A DNA stretch of 64,000 nt from Methylomicrobium lacus LW14. GTDB taxonomy: Bacteria > Pseudomonadota > Gammaproteobacteria > Methylococcales > Methylomonadaceae. The stretch covers positions 3,609,501 through 3,673,500 of the forward strand of contig NZ_AZUN01000001.1 in assembly GCF_000527095.1 (NCBI RefSeq), read 5' to 3'. A program made the translations under genes and the position numbers. This document shows positions 53,525 to 62,389 of this stretch, piece after piece. The notes below the pieces were generated by a model. It was not told the origin of the DNA. It saw nothing but the letters and a program-made list of their open reading frames with translations, and ran no database searches. Position 1 is the stretch's first letter. Each line of letters starts with the position of its first letter.

Positions 53525-54408
53525 TACGCTACCTCCACGCTCGCCGCGTCCTTCCAGGTATTAATTGCATCATTGAAGTCAGTTCCCACGATTGGCGGTA
53601 ACAGATAACGCCCGCCCACGGCCAGCGCCGCCGCCCGCGCCGCTTTCTGGCCGGTGCCGGATTCGTCGTTATCGCCGCAGATAATCAACTCATGGTTCGG
53701 ATATAGCGCCCTGATCCGCTTGGCGACTGGCTCCAGGTTCCCGGCATTGAACGCCACAATACAAGGCTGTTTAAACCATTCGTGCAGGCTCGCCCCGGTG
53801 GCAAAACCTTCGGCTATCAGAATCCGCCCCGGTTCAGCCTGAGTAACGCCAGACATGCCGATACCCACGGAACAGCCTTTTATTTCGCCGCCCGGCAAAA
53901 ACCGCTTGCTGCCGTCGGCCTCGATGAATTGGAGCGAAGTTAAGCCGGATTCGCCAAGGATAGGAATGACCAGAGACGCCCGGCCTTGGTAAGAGCTCAG
54001 CCGCGCCCCGTTTGCCTGGATGCGCTTTTTCATCAAATAAGGGTGTTGGCTTGGGTCTGTAATGTGCTGCGTCTTGGCCCAGATAAAGCGGGCTTTCTCG
54101 GCGGCTGTTCGGTGTGTTTGCTGGCGCTCGATCTCGCGGCGCTGGCGTTCGGCTGCAATGGCGGCCCGATCTGCATCGGATAACCGCGCCCGCTGGCCGT
54201 CTGCTCGCCATGTGAAGGAATGGCCGGTCTTGTAATCCAGCGCCCAGCCTGCCGGGAGGCCGTCAAGGTGCAGAATATAAGCGCCGTTCTTCGATCCGGC
54301 TTTCTGGCCGTCCAGGTGGCAACGGTGGAGGGCGCCGTCGGCAATGATCGCGCCGGTTATGTTGATGCCAGCGGCCTTTGCCGCGGCTGTGAATTGGTTT
54401 TCTATCAT
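53524..54408 (-). CDS. TOPRIM domain primase-like protein
   Basis: 294 residues. The TOPRIM fold is seen in LIAEGFATGASLHEW (acidic residue of motif I) and IICGDNDESGTGQKAA (DxD motif II), as in satellite primases and DnaG relatives. An N-terminal Arg-rich helix region (AAERQRREIERQQ) precedes it. AAAAGGAG lies 8 nt before the ATG at 54408. It would prime replication of the excised element, paired with the DUF927 ATPase. Confidence 0.85.
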   Translation of the reverse strand: MIENQFTAAAKAAGINITGAIIADGALHRCHLDGQKAGSKNGAYILHLDGLPAGWALDYKTGHSFTWRADGQRARLSDADRAAIAAERQRREIERQQTHRTAAEKARFIWAKTQHITDPSQHPYLMKKRIQANGARLSSYQGRASLVIPILGESGLTSLQFIEADGSKRFLPGGEIKGCSVGIGMSGVTQAEPGRILIAEGFATGASLHEWFKQPCIVAFNAGNLEPVAKRIRALYPNHELIICGDNDESGTGQKAARAAALAVGGRYLLPPIVGTDFNDAINTWKDAASVEVA

Positions 54409-54537
54409 GGCAAAACTCCTTTTTGCCAGGGTGCGAGTCATCGCCGCCAAAAGCGTTATCTGTTAAAATAACACTGTTCAATTTGGCAATGATAGACCGC
54501 AAAGCCCCGGCCTTTGGTAGAAGGTTACGGGGTTTTT

Positions 54538-54765
54538 TTATGCGGCAGTGTTTGAGCTGATACGCTGCGCGATGTAAGCTTCGAGGTCAGCTTGAAGCAC
54601 GCCGGTGCTGCGCTCCGTAATCTTGACCGTCCGCAGGTCGCCGCGCTTGACGATTCGCCAGAATGTCGCGATTGAAACGCCTAGGGTTTGTGCAGCCGCA
54701 TTTGGCCGCAAGATCATTGGGGAGGTGTTGGTGATGTGAGCACCCATCTTTTTATCCTTCGGCAT
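54538..54765 (-). CDS. AlpA-type helix-turn-helix regulator
   Basis: 75 residues. A winged/MerR-like helix-turn-helix (LRPNAAAQTLGVSIATFWRIVKRGDL) matches AlpA and excisionase-like proteins that control integrase expression and excision in P4-like elements. It lies just before the primase gene on the same strand. Confidence 0.8.
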   Translation of the reverse strand: MPKDKKMGAHITNTSPMILRPNAAAQTLGVSIATFWRIVKRGDLRTVKITERSTGVLQADLEAYIAQRISSNTAA

Positions 54766-54891
54766 CTAGCCGAATTAGGACGCAAAACATGATGCGCTTT
54801 TGTAAGCATTACTTGCGGGGTTCAGGCGCGACAATTCGCCGCACATTCAAAAGCGATAGCCACCAAAATCATGTCTGATATGGGGTTACGC

Positions 54892-54990
54892 TTAACGCTT
54901 GATTCTGAGTCCGCTTTGCCTTTCTTGACATGCGCGAACGTATGCGTACAATAGGCTACGCGTAACGCTTGATTCTGAGTCTGCTTTGCC
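54892..54990. promoter_or_regulatory. Direct repeats upstream of the regulator
   Basis: TAACGCTTGATTCTGAGTC followed by YGCTTTGCC occurs twice (from about 54893 and 54962, 69 nt apart), in the gap between the AlpA-type gene and the possible Ash-like frame. They are good candidates for operators of the element regulator. Confidence 0.6.
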
Positions 54991-55024
54991 CTCGAAAGGG
55001 CTATTCAATCATTCTCAGAATGAA

Positions 55025-55318
55025 TCATAATGAATACGCCCAAGTTGTCGCTTGGGTGTCAAAATCCGCAAAAATACTACAAAAGCGGTAATCACGCATT
55101 GCGTGGTTTAAGTTAATTTGATGTAAATGCAATACTGCTCCCGTGGACGTTAGCGCGCCTGCGGGAGTTTCTATGCTTCTGCCCGATAGGCATTGATAGT
55201 ATTTTACATACCTAAGGCTGTTTTCTCTGCGTTTCTTAAAAAAAATTTCGATCCGGTCAGAGTAAAAAGAGAAGGCTTTCTCTAACTGATTGATTCTACA
55301 AGTCTCCCTCTTAATCAA
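55025..55318 (-). CDS. Possible Ash-like small protein of the element
   Basis: 97 residues. The central SIETPAGALTSTGAVL resembles the short motif of phage Ash-type proteins often seen near the replication region of satellites, and the C-terminus is aromatic. Recognition is weak. It could also be a chance frame in a regulatory region. No good ribosome site was found. Confidence 0.35.
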   Translation of the reverse strand: MIKRETCRINQLEKAFSFYSDRIEIFFKKRRENSLRYVKYYQCLSGRSIETPAGALTSTGAVLHLHQINLNHAMRDYRFCSIFADFDTQATTWAYSL

Positions 55319-55374
55319 AAATCACTAAATATAGTTTGTAGTCGGCTGTATATTGCTGTTGCCGAGGATGATTA

Positions 55375-56688
55375 TTAGGCTTTCGCGGCTGTTGGGAATG
55401 TGACCACGTTACCACCATCCGCCCGAGCCAAAAGCTCCAGTCGCTCCCCGAGCTTGCGCCACGCTTCCGCCTGTTCTGCTTTCAATTCCTGCCGCTGGTA
55501 AACCCGCTTCATTTTGTTCTGCTCTGTGTGATTCAGGCACTTTTCAATCACGTCGGGCAAGATGCCCAAATTCCCCATGATAGTGGCCCCTGTGCGACGT
55601 AAATCGTGCGGAGTCCACTTTCCACCAGTCAGACGCAAGGCGTCTTTGTGCTGGCTGCGGTTGCTTAGGTCGCGGGCGGTCTGCCGGTCGTTTACTTGTT
55701 TCGATATGGATTTGTCGCAGACGTGGGTTGTCTTGGTTCGATCCATGAATAGCCAAATGTCGGACTCCCGAAATTCCGCTAGCCGTTTGAACTGCGCCAG
55801 GGTAAAGTCGGACAGATAAATCGTGTGAGGCTTGCCGTTCTTACTGTGTTCGTCGGGAATCAGCCAAGTCTTTGCGGTGAAGTCGATATGCTCCCATTTC
55901 GCCTTCGAGAGTTCGCCCACGCGGCAACACGTCGAAAGCATGATCCATATGGCGCACTCGGTTGAAGGAATCATGTTGGCGTCGGGCAGTTGCCGGTATA
56001 GCGCCCGGATTTCATCCTCCGATAACACGCGGTCGCGTTCAACGGATTTCCCGCCGATCTTAGCCTTGCGGATGCTGGCGGTGGGGTCGAACTCGATAAT
56101 GTCTCGATCCACGGCAAAGCGGAACATCTGCCGCACCAATGACAGTATCAGCTTTGCCATGCGGTTGACGCCGCGCAACAGTAGGGCATCGGTGATCTCG
56201 GTAATATGGCCCTTCTTCACATCGGCCACGGCAAGGCCGCCAATAATCGGCAACACGTCTTTTTCAAACATGCGCCTAATTTCCTTGCCGCCGTCCTTAC
56301 GGTTTTGCAGGTCGGTCGCCGCCCAACGCTCGAACAGGTCGCGAACGGTGATAAGCGCCTGCTGTTTGGTAAGCTCGGCCTGTTCCTCTAGCTGCTTTTG
56401 CCGCTGGCGCTCTTGTTCAAGTTTTTTTTCCAGCGCGGGATCGACTCCCTTTTTAACCTGCGCTTTGATACTGTCGCGTTCGTCTCTCGCGGCTGTAAGG
56501 GTTTTTGCAGACAGATTTTTCCAGCGTTGCTTACCATCGATCCGGTAACAGTACCGAAAAGTAAGAGCGCCACCGTCGGCTATTGATCGGATGCGGATAA
56601 ACAAGCCGCCGCCGTCCGATATGGCTTGTTCTTGTTCGGTCGCTTTAAGTTTACTAAAGGCTAACGGGGTTAATCGATTTGATGCCAT
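55375..56688 (-). CDS. Tyrosine recombinase integrase
   Basis: 437 residues. N-terminal arm-binding domain (LTPLAFSKLKATEQEQAISDGGGLF), coiled-coil middle, and a catalytic domain with the Arg in STCCRVGELSKAKW, HDLRR (His-x-x-Arg) and Tyr in MKRVYQR. This is a P4-type integrase acting on a tRNA 3' end. It lies at the right end, 180 nt from attR, and reads away from it. The start at 56688 opens directly with the family N-terminus. Confidence 0.95.
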   Translation of the reverse strand: MASNRLTPLAFSKLKATEQEQAISDGGGLFIRIRSIADGGALTFRYCYRIDGKQRWKNLSAKTLTAARDERDSIKAQVKKGVDPALEKKLEQERQRQKQLEEQAELTKQQALITVRDLFERWAATDLQNRKDGGKEIRRMFEKDVLPIIGGLAVADVKKGHITEITDALLLRGVNRMAKLILSLVRQMFRFAVDRDIIEFDPTASIRKAKIGGKSVERDRVLSEDEIRALYRQLPDANMIPSTECAIWIMLSTCCRVGELSKAKWEHIDFTAKTWLIPDEHSKNGKPHTIYLSDFTLAQFKRLAEFRESDIWLFMDRTKTTHVCDKSISKQVNDRQTARDLSNRSQHKDALRLTGGKWTPHDLRRTGATIMGNLGILPDVIEKCLNHTEQNKMKRVYQRQELKAEQAEAWRKLGERLELLARADGGNVVTFPTAAKA

Positions 56689-56714
56689 AATTCACCTGTA
56701 CGGTTTTACCTGAA

Positions 56715-56742
56715 ATTTCCGGGTAACTTTCGGGTAACTTTT
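56715..56742. repeat. Right sub-terminal integrase-arm-like sites
   Basis: Same TTTCCGGGTAACTTTCGGG-type pair as at 50227-50254, just upstream of the integrase gene and 130 nt inside attR. Confidence 0.7.
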
Positions 56743-56870
56743 TTTGTGAGATTTAATGCAGCCGCATGATACAGCCTGAGAGCGGATAGCGCAATAAACT
56801 ACGGAAAAACAAGGCTATTTTTGTGACGTGTGAAACCGGTAGAGACGGCTTGAAGCGATATTTTACCCTT

Positions 56871-56915
56871 ATGGGGTGCAAGGGCTAGGAGGTTCAAATC
56901 CTCTCGTCCCGACCA
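56871..56915 (+). repeat. Attachment site attR (remnant tRNA-Pro 3' end)
   Basis: 45-bp copy of the tRNA-Pro 3' part. The 5' half is absent, so it is not a tRNA gene. Its T-stem carries a compensating G-C pair where attL has A-T. Confidence 0.9.
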
Positions 56916-57129
56916 ATGAAATCTAGACGTTAATAGTAATTGAAAACTGTAATGCTTCAATCTTCAAAACATTAGGTTTTTGATTTGCTAGGAACCGGCA
57001 ATTCATTACTTTGTCACAGAGCTATTCCAACTGCAAATTCGCTATTATCTGATCCGCAACAATAGCAGTGAACATAGCAAAGTTTTATCGTTATTTCTGA
57101 AAGAAGGCAGCATTAGGAGGAAATAGACA

Positions 57130-57339
57130 ATGAAAAAAGATGAAGCATTGATTGTACGCGTATCGAATGGAGTCGCTTACGCGGATGATAAAAGTAGGGA
57201 TAGCCTGGCGGCTTTTTCTTTTGGGAAAATCGAAGGCTATCGTGGGCAAACGGCTGAAGAACTGGGTCTTCGTCCTGGCATTCAAGTGACGCTTGAATAT
57301 GATGATCAAGATAGGGTCAATTCTGTTTTGATTTCGTAA
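57130..57339 (+). CDS. Small hypothetical protein
   Basis: 69 residues (ALIVRVSNGVAYADD, then FGKIEGYRGQTAEEL). A very strong AGGAGG site precedes the ATG. It looks like a small beta-rich domain; no family recognised. The next gene starts 7 nt after its stop, so the two are probably one operon, outside the element's right edge. Confidence 0.65.
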   Translation: MKKDEALIVRVSNGVAYADDKSRDSLAAFSFGKIEGYRGQTAEELGLRPGIQVTLEYDDQDRVNSVLIS

Positions 57340-57345
57340 TACAGA

Positions 57346-58023
57346 TTGAGTTGGGGCACCGTTTTGTCACAGTTCTTCCTGAATCCGGATACGGCAGAGA
57401 GTAGCCCTGATTTGAAAGCCTGGAAGCCGGATTATCCGATTCCAAAACACCTTCGCGACTGGGGATTTTGCCCGGATTTCAATGCCTGGTTGCCAGGCGA
57501 TCTTGTTCTTGTCAGCGCATTAAAGCCGGGTATCATTGGCAAAGCCATTCGTAGTGTTCAAGTGCAAGGAGGCTATGCTCAGGATGATGCGCGTTGGGAA
57601 CATGCCGCCGTTCATATTGGCTCCGGAACTTTGTGCGAAGCTACGCGCAAAGGTGTTTGCGTGGCTTCGGTTTTCGATTATGCTCATAATCATCTCATTC
57701 GCATACGCAGGAATCATGCGCTGACGCAGGATCAGCGTTGGGAACTTGCCGTAAATGCTTTAAAACAGCAAAACTATTCTTACAGCTTTTTTTCGATTGG
57801 CAGTATTTTATGGAAATCCCGCAAGGGATTTTGGAATACGCAGGGAAAACCGATCAGCTTTCCCAAACGCGCCGTTATTTGCTCTGAATTGTATGCCGAT
57901 GCCCACGTCAAGGTCTGTGGGCAAGCGCTTGGAAACCTTCGTTCGGGAGAAGTGACACCGGCTAGTTTGAGTATGGACTTAGCCTTAGCAGATGTCCAAA
58001 CTCAATGGGTGAAAATAGCTTAG
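57346..58023 (+). CDS. YiiX/NlpC-P60-like protein (permuted papain fold)
   Basis: About 225 residues. The motifs GDLVLVSA, WEHAAVHIGSGT (catalytic His) and VICSELYADAH (Cys-Ser-Glu) match the permuted NlpC/P60 families such as YiiX and YaeF. Such enzymes act on peptides, lipids or cell wall; the target here is unknown. No signal peptide is seen, so it is probably cytoplasmic. The start is uncertain: TTG at 57346 or 57364, with no ATG available. Confidence 0.7.
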   Translation: MSWGTVLSQFFLNPDTAESSPDLKAWKPDYPIPKHLRDWGFCPDFNAWLPGDLVLVSALKPGIIGKAIRSVQVQGGYAQDDARWEHAAVHIGSGTLCEATRKGVCVASVFDYAHNHLIRIRRNHALTQDQRWELAVNALKQQNYSYSFFSIGSILWKSRKGFWNTQGKPISFPKRAVICSELYADAHVKVCGQALGNLRSGEVTPASLSMDLALADVQTQWVKIA

Positions 58024-58035
58024 CGTTATATACTA

Positions 58036-59253
58036 GTACCCAGTCATTTTTGTACTGTCGAGTAAAGTTTTTTCAATTTTATCCGCGCATCCTCATTAGT
58101 AAATCGCCATTGCATGGGGCTTGCGATAGCATTTCGTTGATCTTGCCATGCGGCGACTTCCTTTTTTAAAGTCTCTTGGTCTGGAATGCGCCGCTCCAAA
58201 CATTGCCGGGACAAAATGCTCAATTCTATTTCTGCCATATTCAACCAGCTACCATGCTTGGGGGTGTAGTGGATGTCTAGTTTATCCAAAATTCTCCGGG
58301 CTTCCTCGGGCGCAAACGCCTTATAGAGCGATGCGCCGGTGTGGGTATTTAAGTTGTCCATCACCAGGGTAATGCGCTTGGCGTGAGGGTGGATAACATC
58401 AACCAAGTTGCGTATTTGATGCGCCCAGTCCACGGCGGTCCTTTGATCTGTCACCACGACTTGCCGCTTGCCTGCTAACGGCTCAAAGAACATAAACAGA
58501 TTACTGACGCCATTGCGCTCATATTCCGTATCGTACTTTTCGACCGAGCCCGGTTTGGCCGGTAGCGGTTGGCGTGTCTCTTTAATATGCTGTTTGCTGC
58601 TTTCATCCATACAGACCAGTGGATGGTCTTCATCGTAGGAACGCTTGTAAACATCCAGCACATCTTCCATCGCACAGACAAATTCCGCACTCCCTTGGGC
58701 GGGTATGCACCACTCTTTGTTTTGCCAGGGTTTCAGTTCATTTTTTTTAACGTCTGCCGAATCGTTTCATGCGATACGCTTTCCACGTAGCCCAGTTCCA
58801 CCATACGTTGCCCCAACAAGCGTAATGTCCAACGGCTATAGCCATCCGGCGCATCACTGCAAGCTAATGCCACTAAATGGGCTTCGTTTTCACCATCAAT
58901 CACACGGTTTCTAACCCGGCTCGGTTTCGCTCGTTCTAAGGCCGACTCTAATCCCTCTTGAACCAAGCGCTGCCTGACCCGTTCCACGGTTCGCGTTGAG
59001 ATGCCAAAGGCCTCACTGATTTGGCTATCCTGCCATTGATCACCCCAGGCACTACTATCGGCCTTGAGCAATATTTCAGCATGAAGCCTTTTGTGGGCTG
59101 CCACTTTTCCTTTATGCACCAAGCTTTCCAAATAACTACGCTCTTCTTCGGTTAGCCGCACTCTGTATTTCTTCGCCAATTGTCCAGCTCCATTTACATT
59201 GAAACTGAATATATTGGGGCCTACCAGCCGACATAACAACAATGAATGAGTAC
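58036..59253 (-). mobile_element. IS630-family insertion sequence, apparently complete
   Basis: 1218 bp with imperfect inverted ends beginning GTACCCAGTCATT on the left and GTACTCATTCATT on the right complement. TA dinucleotides flank both ends (58034-58035 and 59254-59255), the IS630 target duplication. One transposase, in two frames. Confidence 0.9.
58044..59179 (-). CDS. IS630-type transposase, joined by -1 frameshift
   Basis: The N-terminal frame (59179 to 58733) has helix-turn-helix DNA-binding sequence (SQISEAFGISTRTVERVRQR) and stops soon after a run of eight A. Slipping back one base gives NELKPWQNK and continues to 58044. The DDE residues are all present: CMDESSKQ, VMDNLNTH and LNMAEIEL. 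This suggests programmed -1 frameshifting at the A8 run (about 58741-58748). The start is a TTG at 59179 with GGAG 8 nt upstream. If slippage does not occur, only the N-terminal part is made. Confidence 0.85.
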
Positions 59254-59839
59254 TAGGTCGAAATAGTGCTCGTTTTTCTGTTCGGTTAGTTGCGTCGTAA
59301 GTGCATGGGATAGGCTTATGATGTGCTGGCAGCATGCTCTGGCGGTGCGTTTAATGACTAATTTCCTTGGTGGGGCTGGCGAGCCTCAATACCGGATACT
59401 AAACAGGCTTTTCCCAAATTTTTATCATTAGTCAGGTTGCTGATATTGATTGGGATAGTTGCACTAAGGTGCTAGATGCTGAGAATCGGCGGAAAATGTT
59501 GATTGGGGGGGAGGGAGGCCTTTGATGGCTGGCGGCCTAGGAACCAATACGTCCATCGTCCTGGAAAACCGGGGGCGATGGACGAAAATTACCCCGAAGT
59601 GGGCGTCAGATTATGGGGGCAGGGCCATTTTCGGCAAGTAGCCCCGCCATAAAACCTATTTATTCAGAGCTGCCTTAAGGATTCCGTCAAAAATAACTTC
59701 CGTAAATGCTGTCACCCGTTCGTGCTGAGTTCGTCGAAGCATGAACGGGTGACAGCATGAGCCGGGAATTTTCCGTCCATCCTTCGACAAGCTCAGGACG
59801 AACGGAAAATTTTATCGGGAAGTTGTTTATGACCATATC
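59254..59839. other. Spacer after the IS, with palindromes
   Basis: No supported gene. Palindromes: 59706-59758 (16-bp arms starting ATGCTGTCACCCGTTC) and 59766-59822 (around ATTTTCCGT). These resemble REP-type elements and end just before the exported-protein gene stop. Confidence 0.6.
59706..59822. repeat. Double palindrome, REP-like
   Basis: Arms 59706-59721/59743-59758 and about 59766-59776/59812-59822. The inner strings TTCGTGCTGAGTTCGTCGAAG and CCTTCGACAAGCTCAGGACG are common in dispersed repeats of many bacteria. Confidence 0.7.
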
Positions 59840-60514
59840 CTAAGGCGCTACGCCCACGCAAGTTCCTGTTACATTTAAGGTGAGTGCCGCGCCGGTTGTG
59901 TTGGCGGCATCAACGGAATAGCCATTATTGGCGATGCCTGATGCAGTGATGGTTAGGCCGGGAGCCGCCTCATAGGAACCGCCGGTCGGAACGCTGCCGG
60001 TTGGGCATTCTGCCGCTACAACAGCGCTGCTGGAGGCTGCAATCTCTTGAGTTGTTTGCACGGTGAAGGCAGTCAAGCCATTGGCGCCTAAATCGGCGCG
60101 GCATATCAAAGTTGCTGGCGACTGGGATATTTCGTAAACGTACTGGCCATCCGGGCATGTGCCGGTAATAATGTCTTGCTTCGTATCAAGAATACTTTTG
60201 ATGTTATCAAGCTCGCTCGTCAACAGGGCGATCGCGGCGGCGTTGTCGGCCGTGTTTTTTTGCAACGTGATGAGGGCCGCTTCCGCTTTTGCTTGCCAAG
60301 CCTCTAAACTCGACACCTGCCCGATCAGTTTGTTGATTTGTGCCTGAAGCGAATCGATGCGGGCATTAAGATATTGAAAGGGTTTGCCTTTTGGCAGGGA
60401 GCCTTTGAGTGTTGGGCTGGATTTGGGCGCGGCGATAACCGATGAAGTGTGTGCAAACCCTAAAAAGCCGGATGCGAGGAGGCCGATAACAGCGATTTTA
60501 GAAAATTTTTTCAT
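59840..60514 (-). CDS. Exported coiled-coil protein of unknown function
   Basis: 224 residues with a signal peptide (MKKFSKIAVIGLLASGFLGFA). A coiled coil of about 70 residues (ARIDSLQAQINKLIGQVSSL to LDNIKSIL) is followed by a Cys-containing beta-rich tail (CPDGQYVYEISQSPATLICRA). It could be a periplasmic or surface structural protein. The start at 60514 is preferred over 60529. Confidence 0.6.
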   Translation of the reverse strand: MKKFSKIAVIGLLASGFLGFAHTSSVIAAPKSSPTLKGSLPKGKPFQYLNARIDSLQAQINKLIGQVSSLEAWQAKAEAALITLQKNTADNAAAIALLTSELDNIKSILDTKQDIITGTCPDGQYVYEISQSPATLICRADLGANGLTAFTVQTTQEIAASSSAVVAAECPTGSVPTGGSYEAAPGLTITASGIANNGYSVDAANTTGAALTLNVTGTCVGVAP

Positions 60515-60670
60515 AATGAGACCGTTCATGAGTGTTAAAAATCACAGCCGATGAACTCGATCTTTAAGAACACCAAGCCCTATCGGCGGGTCAGATTATG
60601 TGTCATTTCTTGGCGGGTTGATTTTAACGGGCTCACACTTTTGGAAAGGGAAGTCTTGCCGTAACCTTTT

Positions 60671-60751
60671 AGTCCCCCTCTTTGAAAAAGAGGGGCTAGG
60701 GGAGATTTTTCAAATAAATCCCCCTCGGTCCCCCTTTTTCAAAGGGGGAGG
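60671..60751. repeat. Inverted pair of hairpins
   Basis: Two hairpins (CCCCTCTTTGAAAAAGAGGGG and its inverted relative CCCCCTTTTTCAAAGGGGG) arranged as a larger inverted repeat, a widespread bacterial repeat design. Confidence 0.75.
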
Positions 60752-60913
60752 TGAACGCTTACGTCTTGCCCATTGATTGCAGCATCCATGCAGTCGACCC
60801 GCTTCCCGGCGGGTATGACGGCATTTATGGATAACGATATGCACTCTACCGGTCTAATCGGGGAAATAAAGAGAAGCCGTTTTACGGAATCCCAGTTTCA
60901 AGCAGAGGTTTAT

Positions 60914-61210
60914 ATGAAAAATGGGGTATTTTTATTGTGTCTTCTCCTGCTGCTGCCATCCCTTGGCAATGCCGAAGAGGAACCGCTGGATCTGGAATTA
61001 GAGTCTTCGACGATTTATCGAGGTGACTCCAAAGGGTTTTCCTGGATATACAACAAAAATTACCGGTACTCTGGGCAGTGGTTAGAGAACGAATGTCAGC
61101 GCCTGGCGGAGCAGATACGAGATTTGCATTTTAAACCTAACGCGAGGCGCAGATTGGCTTTGCAGCAGCGTTACGACGCCGAGTGCTTAAGCAATTCTCC
61201 CGAAGAATAA
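60914..61210 (+). CDS. Small exported hypothetical protein
   Basis: 98 residues with a signal peptide (KNGVFLLCLLLLLPSLGNAEEE). After it: SSTIYRGDSKGFSWIYNKNYR and a charged helical C-terminus with two Cys. AGAGG lies 6 nt before the ATG at 60914; the longer frame from 60773 is not supported. Family unknown. Confidence 0.65.
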   Translation: MKNGVFLLCLLLLLPSLGNAEEEPLDLELESSTIYRGDSKGFSWIYNKNYRYSGQWLENECQRLAEQIRDLHFKPNARRRLALQQRYDAECLSNSPEE

Positions 61211-61496
61211 CAGAGCGGAAAAGCAGAATTTTCTCGTAACCCAAGACGCAGGAGATTTTGTATCAAATAATCAAATTCAAGCCGTCGTCAAATCCAATCC
61301 TCAGCATTTGCTCGTTGGCGGTAATGCAGCGCGCGAATAACGCAGTGGTTTGCCTTTTTAGTCAAACGTTCAGAATCTTTCCGGTAACTCATAAGGAAAT
61401 CAAAGGGATTCAATGGTTTCATCTCGATTCGCATTAGCTTAATGGCATCGTTTATCATAGCGGCCTTTTTGCTAACCGAAACATGGAGTCTATCGA

Positions 61497-62291
61497 GTGA
61501 AAATCATGAAGCTGAGCGCGATCATTGCGTCTTTGTCAATCTCGCTGGTCGCTTGCGCGACTGCGCCGACGACTGCCCAAATCATGCGGCCTACGATGGG
61601 GGCTGTCCGGGGCGGAAGCTTCGCCGGGGGACATATCCAGAAGCTGGACTATGAAGGCTTCACCGTCTGGCTGGATTGCGCAAGGAAAGGGCCGGTCAAG
61701 TTTATGTATAACGCCCAGCACGACACGGGCAACAAAGCCAGGGCCTCGTCTTTCCGTATCGATCCGGATGTGCCGAAAGAATGTCAGCAGGCCAGTGCCA
61801 AGGCCTACGGCAACAGCTATGACCGCGGCCATTTAGTGCCGGCCAATCATCTGGACTATTCGGAAACGGCGATCCGGCAGAGCAACTACATGACCAATAT
61901 CCTGCCTCAAGCCGCGAATATGAACCGGGGCGCCTGGCTGTTGACCGAGGAAATCGTCGAATGCTACCGCGACATCGACGAATTGCTGGTGATCGGCGGC
62001 GTGATCTGGGGCAACAATCCGGCGGATGACTATTTTATTCAGTCGCACGGCGTGGCGACGCCGGATGCCTTCTGGAAGGTGATTATCCGCGGGGCCGGGC
62101 AGGACGAGCGTGCGATTGCCTGGGTGGTGCCGAATTCGCCGGCGGCGACGAAGCGGAATCTGGACCCTTATCTTGTCAGCATCGATGAATTGGAACGGCT
62201 GACCGGCGAGACCATTCCGGTGGCGGACTACGCGAAGCACGATAAGCCTGCTTCATCCTGGGTGCTTCCGCGCGGCTGCGATAAAAGTTAA
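61497..62291 (+). CDS. DNA/RNA non-specific endonuclease lipoprotein (NucA family)
   Basis: 264 residues. A lipobox (LVACATAP) and the endonuclease motif SYDRGHLVPANHLDY (DRGH) plus NYMTNILPQAANMNRGAW identify the beta-beta-alpha metal nuclease of the NucA/EndoG family. It would sit on the outer side of the membrane and degrade nucleic acids. The GTG at 61497 has GGAG 8 nt upstream; ATG at 61506 is an alternative. Confidence 0.9.
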   Translation: MKIMKLSAIIASLSISLVACATAPTTAQIMRPTMGAVRGGSFAGGHIQKLDYEGFTVWLDCARKGPVKFMYNAQHDTGNKARASSFRIDPDVPKECQQASAKAYGNSYDRGHLVPANHLDYSETAIRQSNYMTNILPQAANMNRGAWLLTEEIVECYRDIDELLVIGGVIWGNNPADDYFIQSHGVATPDAFWKVIIRGAGQDERAIAWVVPNSPAATKRNLDPYLVSIDELERLTGETIPVADYAKHDKPASSWVLPRGCDKS

Positions 62292-62293
62292 GC

Positions 62294-62328
62294 AAAAAAA
62301 ACGGCGTGAGATGTCATCTCACCCCGTG
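62294..62328 (-). terminator. Terminator of the cstA-ybdD unit (minus strand)
   Basis: Read on the minus strand: stem around GGTGAGATG/CATCTCACG with extra CGG/CCG pairs, then eight T. It lies between the convergent ybdD and endonuclease genes and may serve both. Confidence 0.75.
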
Positions 62329-62389
62329 ATCCTAGTTTCTGCGCCGGAGAAGGACGCCGGCGCACATTCCTGAAATGTTGGCGGACTTG

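Larger units (their letters stand above)
50129..56915. mobile_element. 6.7-kb integrated element (phage-satellite-like) at tRNA-Pro
   Basis: Bounded by 45-bp direct repeats of the tRNA-Pro 3' end (50129-50173 and 56871-56915, 41/45 identical). Contents from right to left on the minus strand: tyrosine integrase, possible Ash-like protein, AlpA-type regulator, TOPRIM primase-like protein, DUF927 ATPase and a Cys-rich small protein. Shared CGGGTAACTTT pairs lie just inside both ends. There are no capsid, tail, lysis or conjugation genes that I can recognise. It fits a satellite or minimal integrative replicon. Confidence 0.9.

Noticed and set aside
56871..56915. Second tRNA-Pro gene
   Set aside because: Only the 3' half is present; the D-arm and 5' acceptor strand are missing, so it is an attachment-site remnant.
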